Source: Candidatus Omnitrophota bacterium (GTDB lineage Bacteria; Verrucomicrobiota; Verrucomicrobiia; Limisphaerales; UBA1319). From it: a stretch of DNA of 20,224 nucleotides. Where the stretch lies: the NCBI GenBank assembly GCA_023473405.1, contig JAMCZD010000152.1:1-20224 (forward strand). Direction: 5' to 3'. Shown piece by piece: positions 1-7,932 of this stretch (position 1 is its first letter; each line of letters starts with the position of its first letter). The notes under the pieces are model-generated. The model worked only from the letters and a program-made list of their open reading frames with translations. It had not been told where the DNA came from and searched no databases. The translations under genes were made by a program, and so were the position numbers.

Positions 1-647
1 CGGTCTTGACCAGCTCCGCAAAGCCCGGCTGAAGTAACCCGCATCGTTGGTGTGCGGTGGCAAGCGATAGCGTGCCATGGCCATTCTCCTTCGCAGACGG
101 GGATAGCCAGGAAAATGAGAAGCCAAACGCCCGACGGGACCAGTAACCATTGCTGTTTGTCCGGGAGCGAGGCGAGCAACCCGTTCAACCACGTGTCCGG
201 CGCGTCCACTTTTTGCTCGTGCGATATGCCTTTGGCCGCGCCGCGGACCAGGAGCATCATGCCCAGGGTGACGATGAACGGCACCACGCGCAGCCGGGTA
301 ATCAGGGTGCCGCTCAAGAAACCGCACGCTGCACAGGCGAGTATGGCCAGGAAAGCAGCCACCAATGAGGCCCCGTGGAACGTTAAGGCGTTGAGCAAAG
401 AAGCGATGACGACTGTTCCCAGCGCCACCATCGAACCGACCGAGAGATCGATGCCGCCGGAAATGATCACCAGCGTCATCCCGAGGGCGCCCATGCCGAC
501 AATGGCGGTTTGGCGGGCAATGGTCTCGAGGTTGCGTCCGGAGCTGAAGCCGGGTGGTCCGATTATGGCGAACAAGACGAAGACTGCCACCAGGCCGAGA
601 AGTGGTCCCAACTGATTCAGGTAGTGCCGCCAATTTCCACGTTGCAT
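1..647 (-). CDS. Ribose-type sugar ABC transporter permease (partial, C-terminal part aberrant)
   Basis: Inner-membrane permease of a ribose/xylose-type (RbsC-like, BPD_transp_2) importer. The reading frame opens at ATG 645-647 and stays open to the window edge. It shows the family hallmarks: an N-terminal helix, the GGIDLSVGS motif near residues 70-78, then ITRLRVVPFIVTLGMM around residues 113-128. It starts 23 bases after the stop of the ATPase gene and is the third gene of the operon (binding protein, ATPase, permease). Family similarity runs to about position 105 (residue about 180). Beyond that, the encoded residues (CEGEWPWHAIACHR and on) no longer resemble a permease; family members normally continue with an FGRxxxAIGxN segment and reach about 320 residues. 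The end is therefore either disrupted by an insertion or repeat, or an assembly-edge artefact. I am confident of the family and unsure whether the gene is intact. Confidence 0.85.
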   Translation of the reverse strand, partial: MQRGNWRHYLNQLGPLLGLVAVFVLFAIIGPPGFSSGRNLETIARQTAIVGMGALGMTLVIISGGIDLSVGSMVALGTVVIASLLNALTFHGASLVAAFLAILACAACGFLSGTLITRLRVVPFIVTLGMMLLVRGAAKGISHEQKVDAPDTWLNGLLASLPDKQQWLLVPSGVWLLIFLAIPVCEGEWPWHAIACHRTPTMRVTSAGLCGAGQD

Positions 648-670
648 AGCCTTGAGGATTGATTGCGATT

Positions 671-2203
671 CTAATTGGTTCGTTCCTGTCCGGTGGCTTC
701 GAGCATCAGGGCGTGTTCGCCGATTTCGCGCGCGGGCCGAAGGGGCCCCAGGCGTCCCCGGCACATAACGGCGATGCGATCGCAAATGCCCAACAACTCG
801 GGCAGGTAACTGCTGACCACCAGGAGGGCTTTGGGTTTCCGGCCTTCGAAGCCGGTCGCCAGTTCGTCGATCATGCGGTAAATGGCGGCTTTGGCGGCCA
901 CGTCGATGCCACGGGTTGGTTCATCCAGAAGCAATACGTCGACGTCCTGCAACAGCAGGCGCGCCAGGGCTACTTTTTGTTGATTGCCGCCCGAGAGTTC
1001 GGCGGTTCTCTGGCCGGGGCCAAGGCAGCGAATCCCCAGGCGGTTGATCCAGACTTGAGTGGACTTGGCCTGGCGGTGAGGAAGGATCAAACCAGCCGGG
1101 CCAAACCCGGAGAGCGAAGAGAGCGTGGCATTGTCGGCAATGCTGAGGGAGAGCGCCAAACCTTCTTGTTTCCGGTCTTCGCTGAGTAATCCGACTCCTT
1201 GTTGCCAGCGCCGCGCCGGTGAAGCGGGACCGATAAAGGCGCCGATTTTAATCCGGCCATGCCGGACGGCGTCCAAACCAAACAAACATCGCAGCAGCTC
1301 CGTCCTTCCGGCACCCATCAGGCCGGCTATGCCAACCACTTCGCCGCGGCGGAGGGAGATCGAGGCGGACAGGGGTTTTTCAAAACCGGCCAGGTCCGCG
1401 GTCTCGAGCACGGTTTCGCCGGCGGCGCGAGGTGAGCGCGGGTAGAGGTCGGTGACCTCGCGCCCGACCATCCAAGTGATGATCTGGCTGATCGACGCCT
1501 CGTTCACGCCGCATTCGGCCACCGTTTTGCCGTCGCGGAGGACGGTGATCCGGCCGGCCACCCGTTTCACTTCTTCGAGGAAATGAGAGATATAGATGAT
1601 GGCCAGCCCCTGGTTTTTCATCTGTTTGATGAGCTGAAACAACTGCTCCGTGTCGTGCTGCGTGAGGCTGCTGGTAGGCTCGTCGAGCACGAGGACGCGG
1701 CATCCCACGGCAAGGGCGCGGGCGATCTCGACCAACTGCTGAGCGGCGACCGGGAGCTGGCCGGCCTTCTTCGCCGGGTCAATTTCGGCGTGGCCGAAAA
1801 GCTCGATTGCCTTGAGGGCCGTCGCCCGAACCCGCCGCCGATCGATCCAACCCCACCGGTGCGGCTCGACCCCCAGAGCGATGTTGTCTTCCACGGACAA
1901 ATGGGGTGCCAACGAGAGCTCCTGGTAGATCATCGCCACACCCGCCTTCCGGGCGATGAGCGGATGCGCGGGTGAGAACGGTCGACCATCAAGGAGCATC
2001 TGGCCCGCATCCGGTTGGTGTGCTCCGGAAAGCACCTTCATCAAGGTGCTTTTGCCCGCGCCATTCTCGCCCACCAAGGCGAGGACTTCGCCCGGATAGA
2101 CACGGAGACTGACCCCGTCCAAGGCAACCGTGGCACCGAATCGCTTCGAGATGCCATGCATTTCGAGGCGGGGAAGGGCAGGGGAGCTGGGGTGGTCCGG
2201 CAT
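671..2203 (-). CDS. Sugar ABC transporter ATP-binding protein, duplicated NBD (RbsA/MglA/XylG-like)
   Basis: Cytoplasmic ATPase that powers the sugar importer. At 510 residues it has the usual length for a double nucleotide-binding-domain protein. In the first domain, Walker A GENGAGKST is at residues 45-53, Walker B ending LVLDEPTSSL near 171-180, and the switch histidine at 207. The second domain has the degenerate Walker A typical of this family (GLMGAGRTE, about 294-302), signature LSGGNQQK at 403-410 and LLLDEPTRGID at 424-434. It lies 32 bases downstream of the binding-protein gene and 23 bases upstream of the permease, so one transcript is likely. The sugar cannot be read from the ATPase; ribose, xylose, galactose or another monosaccharide are all possible. 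Confidence 0.95.
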   Translation of the reverse strand: MPDHPSSPALPRLEMHGISKRFGATVALDGVSLRVYPGEVLALVGENGAGKSTLMKVLSGAHQPDAGQMLLDGRPFSPAHPLIARKAGVAMIYQELSLAPHLSVEDNIALGVEPHRWGWIDRRRVRATALKAIELFGHAEIDPAKKAGQLPVAAQQLVEIARALAVGCRVLVLDEPTSSLTQHDTEQLFQLIKQMKNQGLAIIYISHFLEEVKRVAGRITVLRDGKTVAECGVNEASISQIITWMVGREVTDLYPRSPRAAGETVLETADLAGFEKPLSASISLRRGEVVGIAGLMGAGRTELLRCLFGLDAVRHGRIKIGAFIGPASPARRWQQGVGLLSEDRKQEGLALSLSIADNATLSSLSGFGPAGLILPHRQAKSTQVWINRLGIRCLGPGQRTAELSGGNQQKVALARLLLQDVDVLLLDEPTRGIDVAAKAAIYRMIDELATGFEGRKPKALLVVSSYLPELLGICDRIAVMCRGRLGPLRPAREIGEHALMLEATGQERTN

Positions 2204-2235
2204 GGTTCAGCGAGCATGAGTTCGTGCCGCTTGGA

Positions 2236-3249
2236 TCATTCGTTGAGCCATTTCTTGAAATCGGGTTCGAGCAATTTCCGGACAGCCGGGTCGTTCATAT
2301 TTTCGGGAGTAGCGACAGTTGAACCGGTGTCGATACGGCGTTCGACCTTCTGTCCGTTGATGTGTGCGACGAGGTTCTTGACTCCCAGGTAGCCCATTTT
2401 GATGGGGTCCTGGAGGATCAATCCATCGATCTCCTTGTTCTCGAGGGCTTTGACCAGGACCGTCGAACTGTCGAACCCGACGAAGCGCACGCGCCCGGTC
2501 CATTTGTTGTCCTGCAAGGCGCGCAGCATGCCGAAGGTGGTTGATTCATTCGAGGAGAAGATGCCATCGAGGTCCAGGCCGCCGTCGGATTTGCGGTAGG
2601 GGGCCAGCATATTTTCGGCGACCTTGTAAGCCTCCTCGGTGGTGGCACCGCCGAACTGGCTCGAATTGAGCACCTGGATGCCGGGATGCTTCTTGATTTC
2701 ATCGAGGAAACCGCGTTCGCGGTCCATCGTGCTGGCCGAGCCTTCCATGCAGCGCAGCATGATGATTCTGCCCTTGTCCGCGAGGATTTTGGCCATGAGC
2801 TGGCCGGCCTTGGTGCCGCCGAGGTAATTGTCCGTGGCGATGAAGCTGGTATATTTGTCGGTTCGCAGGTCCGAGTCGATGATGACGACCGGGATTCCAT
2901 AGCGGACCGCCTCATTCACGTAAGGGCGCAGGGCGGCGTCGTCCAACGGCGCGAGCACAATGCCGTCCACTTTGCGCGTGATCATGTCCTCGACAACATT
3001 GATTTGCGAGTCCCGGTCATCCTCCTTAAGGCCGCTTTTCCAGAGAATGTCCACGTTCAGCTCCGCGGCGGCTTCGAGGGCGCCGGCGTGGATGGACTTC
3101 CAATAATCATGCGTGGCGCCTTTGGGGATGACGCCGATCACGAGTCTTTTTTGATCATGGGGACCGGAGTTGAGCGCAGCGGGCTTGCTGCACGATTCGA
3201 GCAGGACTGCAAAAACCAGACTGGTGAGTAAAATCGACCGTTTTTTCAT
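2236..3249 (-). CDS. Sugar-binding lipoprotein of the ABC importer (RbsB-like, Peripla_BP_4)
   Basis: Periplasmic substrate-binding protein of the neighbouring importer, 337 residues, the usual length. The N-terminus (MKKRSILLTSLVFAVLLESC) is a lipoprotein signal peptide with Cys20 as the lipidated residue, although E at -2 makes the lipobox imperfect. The mature part carries the fold of the ribose/LacI-type family: IGVIPKGATHDYWKSIHAGA near residues 38-57, DGIVLAPLDD near 95-104, IPVVIIDSD near 119-127, then TDNYLGG and GFDSS. It is the first gene of the operon. No Shine-Dalgarno sequence precedes the ATG, and a good promoter ends only a few bases upstream (see 3262-3291). The substrate is inferred to be a sugar from family membership only. 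Confidence 0.94.
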   Translation of the reverse strand: MKKRSILLTSLVFAVLLESCSKPAALNSGPHDQKRLVIGVIPKGATHDYWKSIHAGALEAAAELNVDILWKSGLKEDDRDSQINVVEDMITRKVDGIVLAPLDDAALRPYVNEAVRYGIPVVIIDSDLRTDKYTSFIATDNYLGGTKAGQLMAKILADKGRIIMLRCMEGSASTMDRERGFLDEIKKHPGIQVLNSSQFGGATTEEAYKVAENMLAPYRKSDGGLDLDGIFSSNESTTFGMLRALQDNKWTGRVRFVGFDSSTVLVKALENKEIDGLILQDPIKMGYLGVKNLVAHINGQKVERRIDTGSTVATPENMNDPAVRKLLEPDFKKWLNE

Positions 3250-3250
3250 G

Positions 3251-3265
3251 TAATTGCGTCAATTA
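3251..3265. promoter_or_regulatory. 15-bp palindrome overlapping the -10 element: candidate operator
   Basis: TAATTG-CGT-CAATTA is a perfect 6-bp inverted repeat with a 3-bp centre. It overlaps the predicted -10 box and start site of the sugar-binding-protein gene, where a repressor would act. No regulator gene lies in the window. An AT-rich 15-mer could also be palindromic by chance. Confidence 0.3.
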
Positions 3266-3291
3266 TAAGGTTGGTCCCGCGGAACTGTCAC
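3262..3291 (-). promoter_or_regulatory. Predicted sigma70 promoter for the sugar ABC operon
   Basis: On the minus strand, GTGACA (3291-3286, five of six matches to TTGACA) and a perfect TATAAT (3267-3262) are separated by 18 bases. Transcription would begin near 3255, leaving a leader of only about 6 bases before the ATG at 3249. This agrees with the lack of a Shine-Dalgarno sequence. Confidence 0.5.
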
Positions 3292-3333
3292 GGCTAATTC
3301 AGGGCCCGGTCTCGGGTCGAACTGAGCGAAGGC

Positions 3334-3360
3334 TTGACGGCCAAGGAGCAGGATTATACC
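3334..3360 (+). promoter_or_regulatory. Possible weak promoter for the symporter gene
   Basis: TTGACG (3334-3339) is followed after 15 bases by TATACC (3355-3360), 18 bases before the ATG at 3378. The spacing is shorter than ideal and the -10 matches only four of six positions. Confidence 0.3.
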
Positions 3361-3377
3361 AAAGGCGCTTAACAATT

Positions 3378-5561
3378 ATGAATCTAAGCCCATTTCTTGC
3401 CGTAACCGGGGGCGGATCATCGCGATTACTTACGATGAGCCCGGTCGATCTGCTCATCATTATCATTTATTTTTTGGTGGTGCTGGCGATCGGTTTCTAC
3501 CTCAAGAAATTTGCCAGCACGGGCGAGGATTTCTTCATGGCGGGTCGCAAGATGACGGCTTGGGTGGCGGGGCTGAGCTTTATTTCGGCCAATCTGAGTT
3601 CGCTCGAAACGATGGGATGGTCGGCCATGGCCTACCAATACGGGATGCTTGGAGCGCACGCCTATTTGATCGGCGCCATCCCGGCGATCCTGTTCCTGGC
3701 GGTGGTGATGATGCCGTTTTACTACATTTGCAGGACGCACTCGGTCCCGGGTTACCTGAAATTGCGATACGGCGAGGCCTCGAGGTCGCTGGCCGGGATT
3801 TCGTTCAGTTTCATGACGGTGCTGGTGTGCGGGGTGAACATGTTCGCCATGGCCACCGTGCTAAGGCTCATACTGGGGTGGAACATGCACTTCAGCATTT
3901 GGGTGTCATCGGTCACCGTGGCCATTTATGTCTCGCTGGGCGGGTTGCTGTCGGCGGTATTCAATGAAGTCCTGCAGTTCTTTCTCATCTGGCTCGGGAC
4001 CTTGCTGGTGCCGATTCTCGGCCTTTACGAAGCCGGCGGATGGACGAAGATGATCGCTACGATCAACGCGGCGCACCCGGGCCAGAATTTCACCAGTTTG
4101 TGGGCCAACATGGGTTCGGCCAACAACAACCCCATGGGAATGCATTGGACGGGCATGGTGTTCGGCTTGGGATTGGCGGTGTCATTTGGGTATTGGTGCA
4201 CGGACTTCCTCCAGGTCCAACGGGTGATGGCCGCCAAGAGTCTGCGGTCGGCTCAAAATGGAACCATCATCGGCGCCGTGTTGAAGATGTGCGTCCCGTT
4301 GATCGTGACCCTGCCGGGATTACTCGGGCTGGCAATATTGACCCAAAAGGCTGGTATTACGCTCATGCCCGAATACCAGGCCCAGGCCACAGGCGGCCAC
4401 AGCTACAACCAGGTGTTACCCTTGCTGATGGCGCGGTACCTCGGGCCCGGCCTTTTAGGGCTGGGCGTCTCGGCCATGATAGCCGGGTTTATGTCGGGTA
4501 TGGCGGGCAACGTCAGTGCTTTTGCCACAGTCTGGACTTATGACGTCTACCGTCCGCTGATCAACAAGAAGGCCAGTGATGCCCATTACGTGAGCATGGG
4601 ACGGTGGTGTTCCATAATTGGGGTCTTGATCGCCATTGTGACGGCATACGGGGCGATGCTGTTCAGCAACATCCTGGCCTATCTCCAGGTCCTGGTGCTT
4701 TTGTTTATCGTGCCGCTTTTTGCCACGGTGATCCTGGGCATGCTTTGGAAACAAGCCACACCGGCCGGCGGTTTCTGGGGCTTCCTGATCGGCATCCTGG
4801 CGTCCTTTTTCATGTTCTTTTACGTTCATTGGTTCCCCGGCTATTACCTCCCGTTCATGGAAAAGGACATCAGGGATTTACCCGCGCTTGCGCAGAAAAT
4901 TCAAATGGCCAAGGAACCCGTTTCACAGTTTGTCGTGGCGCAGATGCCGCCGGACACCCGCAAGCTGCTGGACCAATATGTCGTCTCGGAAAAGGCCGGC
5001 TCCGGTCCAGTCTCTCTCTGGGGGCGAATCGAGGAGGCAATAAAGGAGCCCAATCCGGAGGTGCTGGCCTTGCGCTCCGGAATCGTCAACGCCATGAATG
5101 CCGCGGAGACCAACACGCTCTACAGCGCCGAACGCTTCAGTGCCGTGTCCTTGACCCCCGAACAGCTCGCTTTGGCCCGCCAAAAGCTCGACGGGGACGA
5201 CCTGGCCCGGTTCAATCGCAGCCTCCTCGAGAAGGCTTACCCGGGCGAATTGGCCCGGATGCGCCGACTCGAGGCCACGCAGTTGAACCCGGTTCATGCC
5301 GAACAGATCGCCACTTCACCCAAGGCGCAGGATATGGCGGTAAACATGTTCAGCGCCTTCTGGTCGCTCCTGATTACCCTTGGCGCCGTGATCATGATCA
5401 GCTTGTTCACCGAGCCCAAGCCCGACAGCGAAATAAAGGACTTGGTATATGGGATGGCGCCGCTTCCAAACGAGGGCACGTGCGCTTGGTATGCGAAACC
5501 GACGTTATGGGCCGCGGTCGTCGGGGTCATCCTGGTGGTGGTGAACATTATCTTTTGGTGA
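3378..5561 (+). CDS. Sodium:solute symporter, SGLT-like, with large soluble insert
   Basis: Multi-pass inner-membrane symporter of the SSS family, which couples Na+ entry to uptake of a sugar or similar solute. Family landmarks are the first helix (DLLIIIIYFLVVLAIGFYLK), GRKMTAWVAGLSFISANLSS, the segment THSVPGYLKLRYG, and W-TDFLQVQRVMAAKS before the ninth helix. At 727 residues it is longer than typical members (500-600). The extra length is a hydrophilic, helix-rich stretch at about residues 494-655, between the core helices and the last two helices (about 657-677 and 706-726). The start at 3378 has no clear Shine-Dalgarno; an in-frame ATG at 3435 just before the first helix is a real alternative. 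It is divergent from the sugar ABC operon, and the next gene follows after 10 bases. The substrate is unknown; sugar is inferred from SGLT resemblance and context. Confidence 0.92.
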   Translation: MNLSPFLAVTGGGSSRLLTMSPVDLLIIIIYFLVVLAIGFYLKKFASTGEDFFMAGRKMTAWVAGLSFISANLSSLETMGWSAMAYQYGMLGAHAYLIGAIPAILFLAVVMMPFYYICRTHSVPGYLKLRYGEASRSLAGISFSFMTVLVCGVNMFAMATVLRLILGWNMHFSIWVSSVTVAIYVSLGGLLSAVFNEVLQFFLIWLGTLLVPILGLYEAGGWTKMIATINAAHPGQNFTSLWANMGSANNNPMGMHWTGMVFGLGLAVSFGYWCTDFLQVQRVMAAKSLRSAQNGTIIGAVLKMCVPLIVTLPGLLGLAILTQKAGITLMPEYQAQATGGHSYNQVLPLLMARYLGPGLLGLGVSAMIAGFMSGMAGNVSAFATVWTYDVYRPLINKKASDAHYVSMGRWCSIIGVLIAIVTAYGAMLFSNILAYLQVLVLLFIVPLFATVILGMLWKQATPAGGFWGFLIGILASFFMFFYVHWFPGYYLPFMEKDIRDLPALAQKIQMAKEPVSQFVVAQMPPDTRKLLDQYVVSEKAGSGPVSLWGRIEEAIKEPNPEVLALRSGIVNAMNAAETNTLYSAERFSAVSLTPEQLALARQKLDGDDLARFNRSLLEKAYPGELARMRRLEATQLNPVHAEQIATSPKAQDMAVNMFSAFWSLLITLGAVIMISLFTEPKPDSEIKDLVYGMAPLPNEGTCAWYAKPTLWAAVVGVILVVVNIIFW

Positions 5562-5571
5562 GGATTGAATT

Positions 5572-5832
5572 ATGCAAAAAGAACATCAGGTTCCCATTTG
5601 GTTTTTCATCGGGCTTATTTTGACCGCCTATGGAGTTCTCATATTTGGGGCGGGAATTTACGGTTTGTTTCATCCGCCCGAGCGAATTGCGCTGAGCAAT
5701 TTGCACGCAGGCATATGGTGGGGAGCTTTACTCCTGGTCTTGGGCATTACCTATAGCGTGAAGTTTCGCCCCTCAAAAACCGCCCCAAGGCCGGCCCCGG
5801 AAGACAAAAGCAATAAAAAAAGCGCCTCATAA
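5572..5832 (+). CDS. Small two-helix membrane protein downstream of symporter
   Basis: An 86-residue protein I cannot assign to a named family. It has two hydrophobic helices (about residues 9-30 and 47-63, WWGALLLVLGITYSV) joined by a short loop, and a basic, proline- and lysine-rich tail with both ends probably cytoplasmic. It starts 10 bases after the symporter stop, with a good ribosome binding site (GAGGA, about 7 bases before the ATG), so it is almost certainly co-transcribed. Position and topology suggest an accessory or stabilising subunit of the symporter; this is inference only. Codon use resembles its neighbours, which supports a real gene. Confidence 0.75.
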   Translation: MQKEHQVPIWFFIGLILTAYGVLIFGAGIYGLFHPPERIALSNLHAGIWWGALLLVLGITYSVKFRPSKTAPRPAPEDKSNKKSAS

Positions 5833-5836
5833 ACAC

Positions 5837-5864
5837 GGCAAAGGGCAAAGGGCAAAGGGCAAAG
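5837..5864. repeat. 7-bp tandem repeat, four perfect GGCAAAG units
   Basis: Four exact head-to-tail copies of GGCAAAG. They are followed by looser purine-rich repeats of the type GGGCTGAGGGCTAAGAGG up to about 5888. They begin just after the stop of the small membrane-protein gene. Confidence 0.9.
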
Positions 5865-5941
5865 AGGTAAGGGCTGAGGGCTAAGAGGAATGCGGCTGCC
5901 ACCCCAATGCGCCGTCGCCGCTTCGCTCTACCAGTGCACTC

Positions 5942-5976
5942 CACGCTTCACGCTTCACGCTTCACGCCCCACGCTC
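5942..5976. repeat. 7-bp tandem repeat, CACGCTT family, five units
   Basis: Three exact copies of CACGCTT (5942-5962) are followed by CACGCCC and CACGCTC. They lie 22 bases beyond the end of the minus-strand gene at 5999. The period equals that of the GGCAAAG array on the other side of the same 166-bp convergent gap, but the unit is unrelated. Confidence 0.88.
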
Positions 5977-5998
5977 TCAATCCGTTCAACGGCCCGAG

Positions 5999-6931
5999 TC
6001 ATTGATCGCGGGCTGAGAAACGCGCAATGATGGGGCGGTGGTCGGAACCGGTTCCCCAATTGGGCAAGGTTAGGACATAGGTGCCTTTGGGGTCCAGCTC
6101 GCGGGCCATGCCGCGGCTGAGCAGGATAAAATCGATGCGGCTGTAGGTGTCCTGTTTCCCGTAGTAATAGGTCCAGGTCACGGTGGCGGGGGAAAAGGAA
6201 GGGATAGGATTGGGCTGATTATCGCCATTGCGCTCAGCGGGGCGAATATCGATCAGCGCCCGTTGGCCTCGGCCCCGCAGGAGCCGGAACGGGCGTGAGT
6301 CTTTGGTATCGTTGAAATCACCCAGAACCACCAGGTTGAGATTGGGATTGGCAGACAGCCGGGCGTTGACGATCTTTCGCAAGCAGAACGCTTCCTGTTC
6401 GCGCAGATCGGCTTCGCTGGCCTCGGGGACGCGGCGTTTGGATTTCAGATGCGCCGTGAATAAGGTGAACGTATATTCTTGATTAACTTGTATGTCCAAT
6501 TCCGCGAATCCGCGGCTGACTCGGAAACGGCGGCCATGGAGCAGGAAGCTCTCGTTGGAATGAGAGTGCTTGGCCACCACCGGGAACTTGCTCAGCACGG
6601 CCAAGTGGATGTTGGTGTCAAGTCCCGAGACATGCTCCCAGTAGGGGAAGAACTGTCCTTCGGCCTTAAGCGATTCGCGCAATTCGAGCAAGGCCGACTG
6701 ATCGCCGATTTCCTGTACGGCCAGCACGTCGGGCGCCATTGCGCAGATGCTTTCGCGAATCTTGGCCTTGGCGGAGTCGGACTTCGCCTTTCGTCCGCCT
6801 TCGGCGTGGTCGAGGTAGTTTTCGAGGTTGTAAGTGGCTACGCTGAAGGTGTCGGCGGACCGAGCGGTTGGGGTGGCGAGTATGATAACGAGGCTTATGA
6901 TCCAGCCGGCGTGTTGGGTGTGTGTTAGCAT
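5999..6931 (-). CDS. Exported endonuclease/exonuclease/phosphatase-family protein
   Basis: A metal-dependent phosphohydrolase-fold protein of 310 residues. An N-terminal signal peptide ends near residue 25 (ATPTARSA), so it acts outside the cytoplasm. The catalytic set of the EEP superfamily is present: Asn35 (TYNLEN), Glu74 (VQEIGD), His161 (TAHLKSK), Asp205/Asn207 (GDFND) and the terminal S-D-H at 296-298 (GSDHRP). Such a complete set predicts an active enzyme. The substrate could be nucleic acid, a nucleotide, a phospholipid or another phosphodiester. The start ATG at 6931 lies 156 bases from the favoured folE2 start on the other strand, so the two genes share a control region. Its 3' end faces the symporter operon across the heptamer repeats. 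Confidence 0.9.
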   Translation of the reverse strand: MLTHTQHAGWIISLVIILATPTARSADTFSVATYNLENYLDHAEGGRKAKSDSAKAKIRESICAMAPDVLAVQEIGDQSALLELRESLKAEGQFFPYWEHVSGLDTNIHLAVLSKFPVVAKHSHSNESFLLHGRRFRVSRGFAELDIQVNQEYTFTLFTAHLKSKRRVPEASEADLREQEAFCLRKIVNARLSANPNLNLVVLGDFNDTKDSRPFRLLRGRGQRALIDIRPAERNGDNQPNPIPSFSPATVTWTYYYGKQDTYSRIDFILLSRGMARELDPKGTYVLTLPNWGTGSDHRPIIARFSARDQ

Positions 6932-7087
6932 GACTTAAGTATTGAGTTGCGGTCATGCGCAAGTCAAAAGCCAAATAACCTTTTACAGCAGGCGATTTCG
7001 TCATTATTGTTGGCTATGTTCAATATCGTAGACCCGGCTGCCCCGGTCCAAGTCAGGGAACCGGAGACGACGGGCCAGGCAACTCTG

Positions 7088-7864
7088 ATGGATAAACAAA
7101 GCGAGCGCGATCACCGTGAACTGCGGATCGACCACGTGGGCGTGCGGGGCCTGAGGTTTCCGATTCAAGTGTTGGACAGGGCCAACAGCTTGCAGAACAC
7201 CGTGGCCACGATTGGCATGTATGTCGATTTGCCGCAGGAGTTCAAGGGCACCCATATGAGCCGGTTTCTCGAGGTGCTCAATGCCCACGGGAACGTGGTG
7301 CACGTGAAGAACATCACCGACATCCTGCACGCCATGCAGGAGAAATTGAAGTCCGACACCGCGCGCCTGGAGATTGCCTTTCCCTATTTCATGGTCAAGA
7401 AGGCGCCGGTTTCAGGCCTGGAAAGCGTGATGGATTACGCGGCGCGCTTCGATGCCACCGCTCGGGGCAAGACGATTGACTTTGTGCTCACGGTCGAGGT
7501 GGCGGTGACGACCCTCTGTCCCTGTTCCAAGGCGATCAGCCGCCACAGCGCCCACAACCAGCGAGGAGTGGTTACCGTCAAAACGCGTTTCCAGCGGGCC
7601 ATTTGGATCGAGGATGTCATCGGCATGGTGGAAAGTTCCGCCAGCAGTGAATTGTTCTCCCTGCTCAAGCGTCAGGATGAAAAGGCGGTAACCGAGCGGG
7701 CATATGAAAACCCGGTTTTTGTGGAAGACCTGGTGCGGAACGTGGCCATGAAGCTTAATGCGCATCCGGACGTCACGTGGTATCAGGTCGAGGCGGAGAA
7801 TTACGAGAGCATTCACCACCACAACGCCTACGCGTCCATTGAGAGAAAGACGAACGAACCATGA
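7088..7864 (+). CDS. folE2: GTP cyclohydrolase FolE2 (type IB)
   Basis: Converts GTP to 7,8-dihydroneopterin triphosphate, the first step of tetrahydrofolate synthesis and of the queuosine precursor route. It is the metal-flexible alternative to FolE. Diagnostic motifs are GTHMSRF (residues 54-60), the active-site/metal segment CPCSKAISRHSAHNQRG (144-160, with Cys146 and His156), KRQDEKAVTE-AYENPVFVEDLVR and VEAENYESIHHHNAYA. The ATG at 7088 gives 258 residues, the usual family length, and starts at the conserved RDHRELRIDHVGV region. In-frame ATGs at 7016 and 6947 would add 24 or 47 residues not expected in the family. The 7016 leader has coding-like codon use and cannot be excluded. No other folate gene is adjacent. 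Confidence 0.93.
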   Translation: MDKQSERDHRELRIDHVGVRGLRFPIQVLDRANSLQNTVATIGMYVDLPQEFKGTHMSRFLEVLNAHGNVVHVKNITDILHAMQEKLKSDTARLEIAFPYFMVKKAPVSGLESVMDYAARFDATARGKTIDFVLTVEVAVTTLCPCSKAISRHSAHNQRGVVTVKTRFQRAIWIEDVIGMVESSASSELFSLLKRQDEKAVTERAYENPVFVEDLVRNVAMKLNAHPDVTWYQVEAENYESIHHHNAYASIERKTNEP

Positions 7865-7880
7865 AACCGGTGATCAGATT

Positions 7881-7904
7881 TGCCTCAGGCGGGCAGGTTT
7901 TTTT
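7881..7904 (+). terminator. Weak intrinsic terminator candidate after folE2
   Basis: A short stem, TGCC (7881-7884) with GGCA (7892-7895), is followed by GG and seven T residues (7898-7904). It lies 17 bases after the folE2 stop. The stem is only 4 bp, so confidence is limited. Confidence 0.35.
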
Positions 7905-7932
7905 CCGGCAAAATGAAAAAATTTGAATATTT

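Noticed and set aside
52..615. Plus-strand open frame of 187 codons opposite the permease
   Set aside because: It is antisense to clear permease coding sequence with a conserved motif on the minus strand; its own translation resembles nothing recognisable.
4604..5623. Plus-strand open frame of 339 codons in another frame of the symporter
   Set aside because: The symporter frame carries the membrane helices and the family motifs; this frame gives a composition without hydrophobic helices or known motifs.
5837..5976. CRISPR-like array
   Set aside because: The units are 7 bp, contiguous and without spacers; two different units are present and no cas gene is nearby.
6932..7087. Riboswitch upstream of folE2
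   Set aside because: I looked for a preQ1- or THF-type element and saw no convincing conserved core or pseudoknot; the region is short and may partly be coding.
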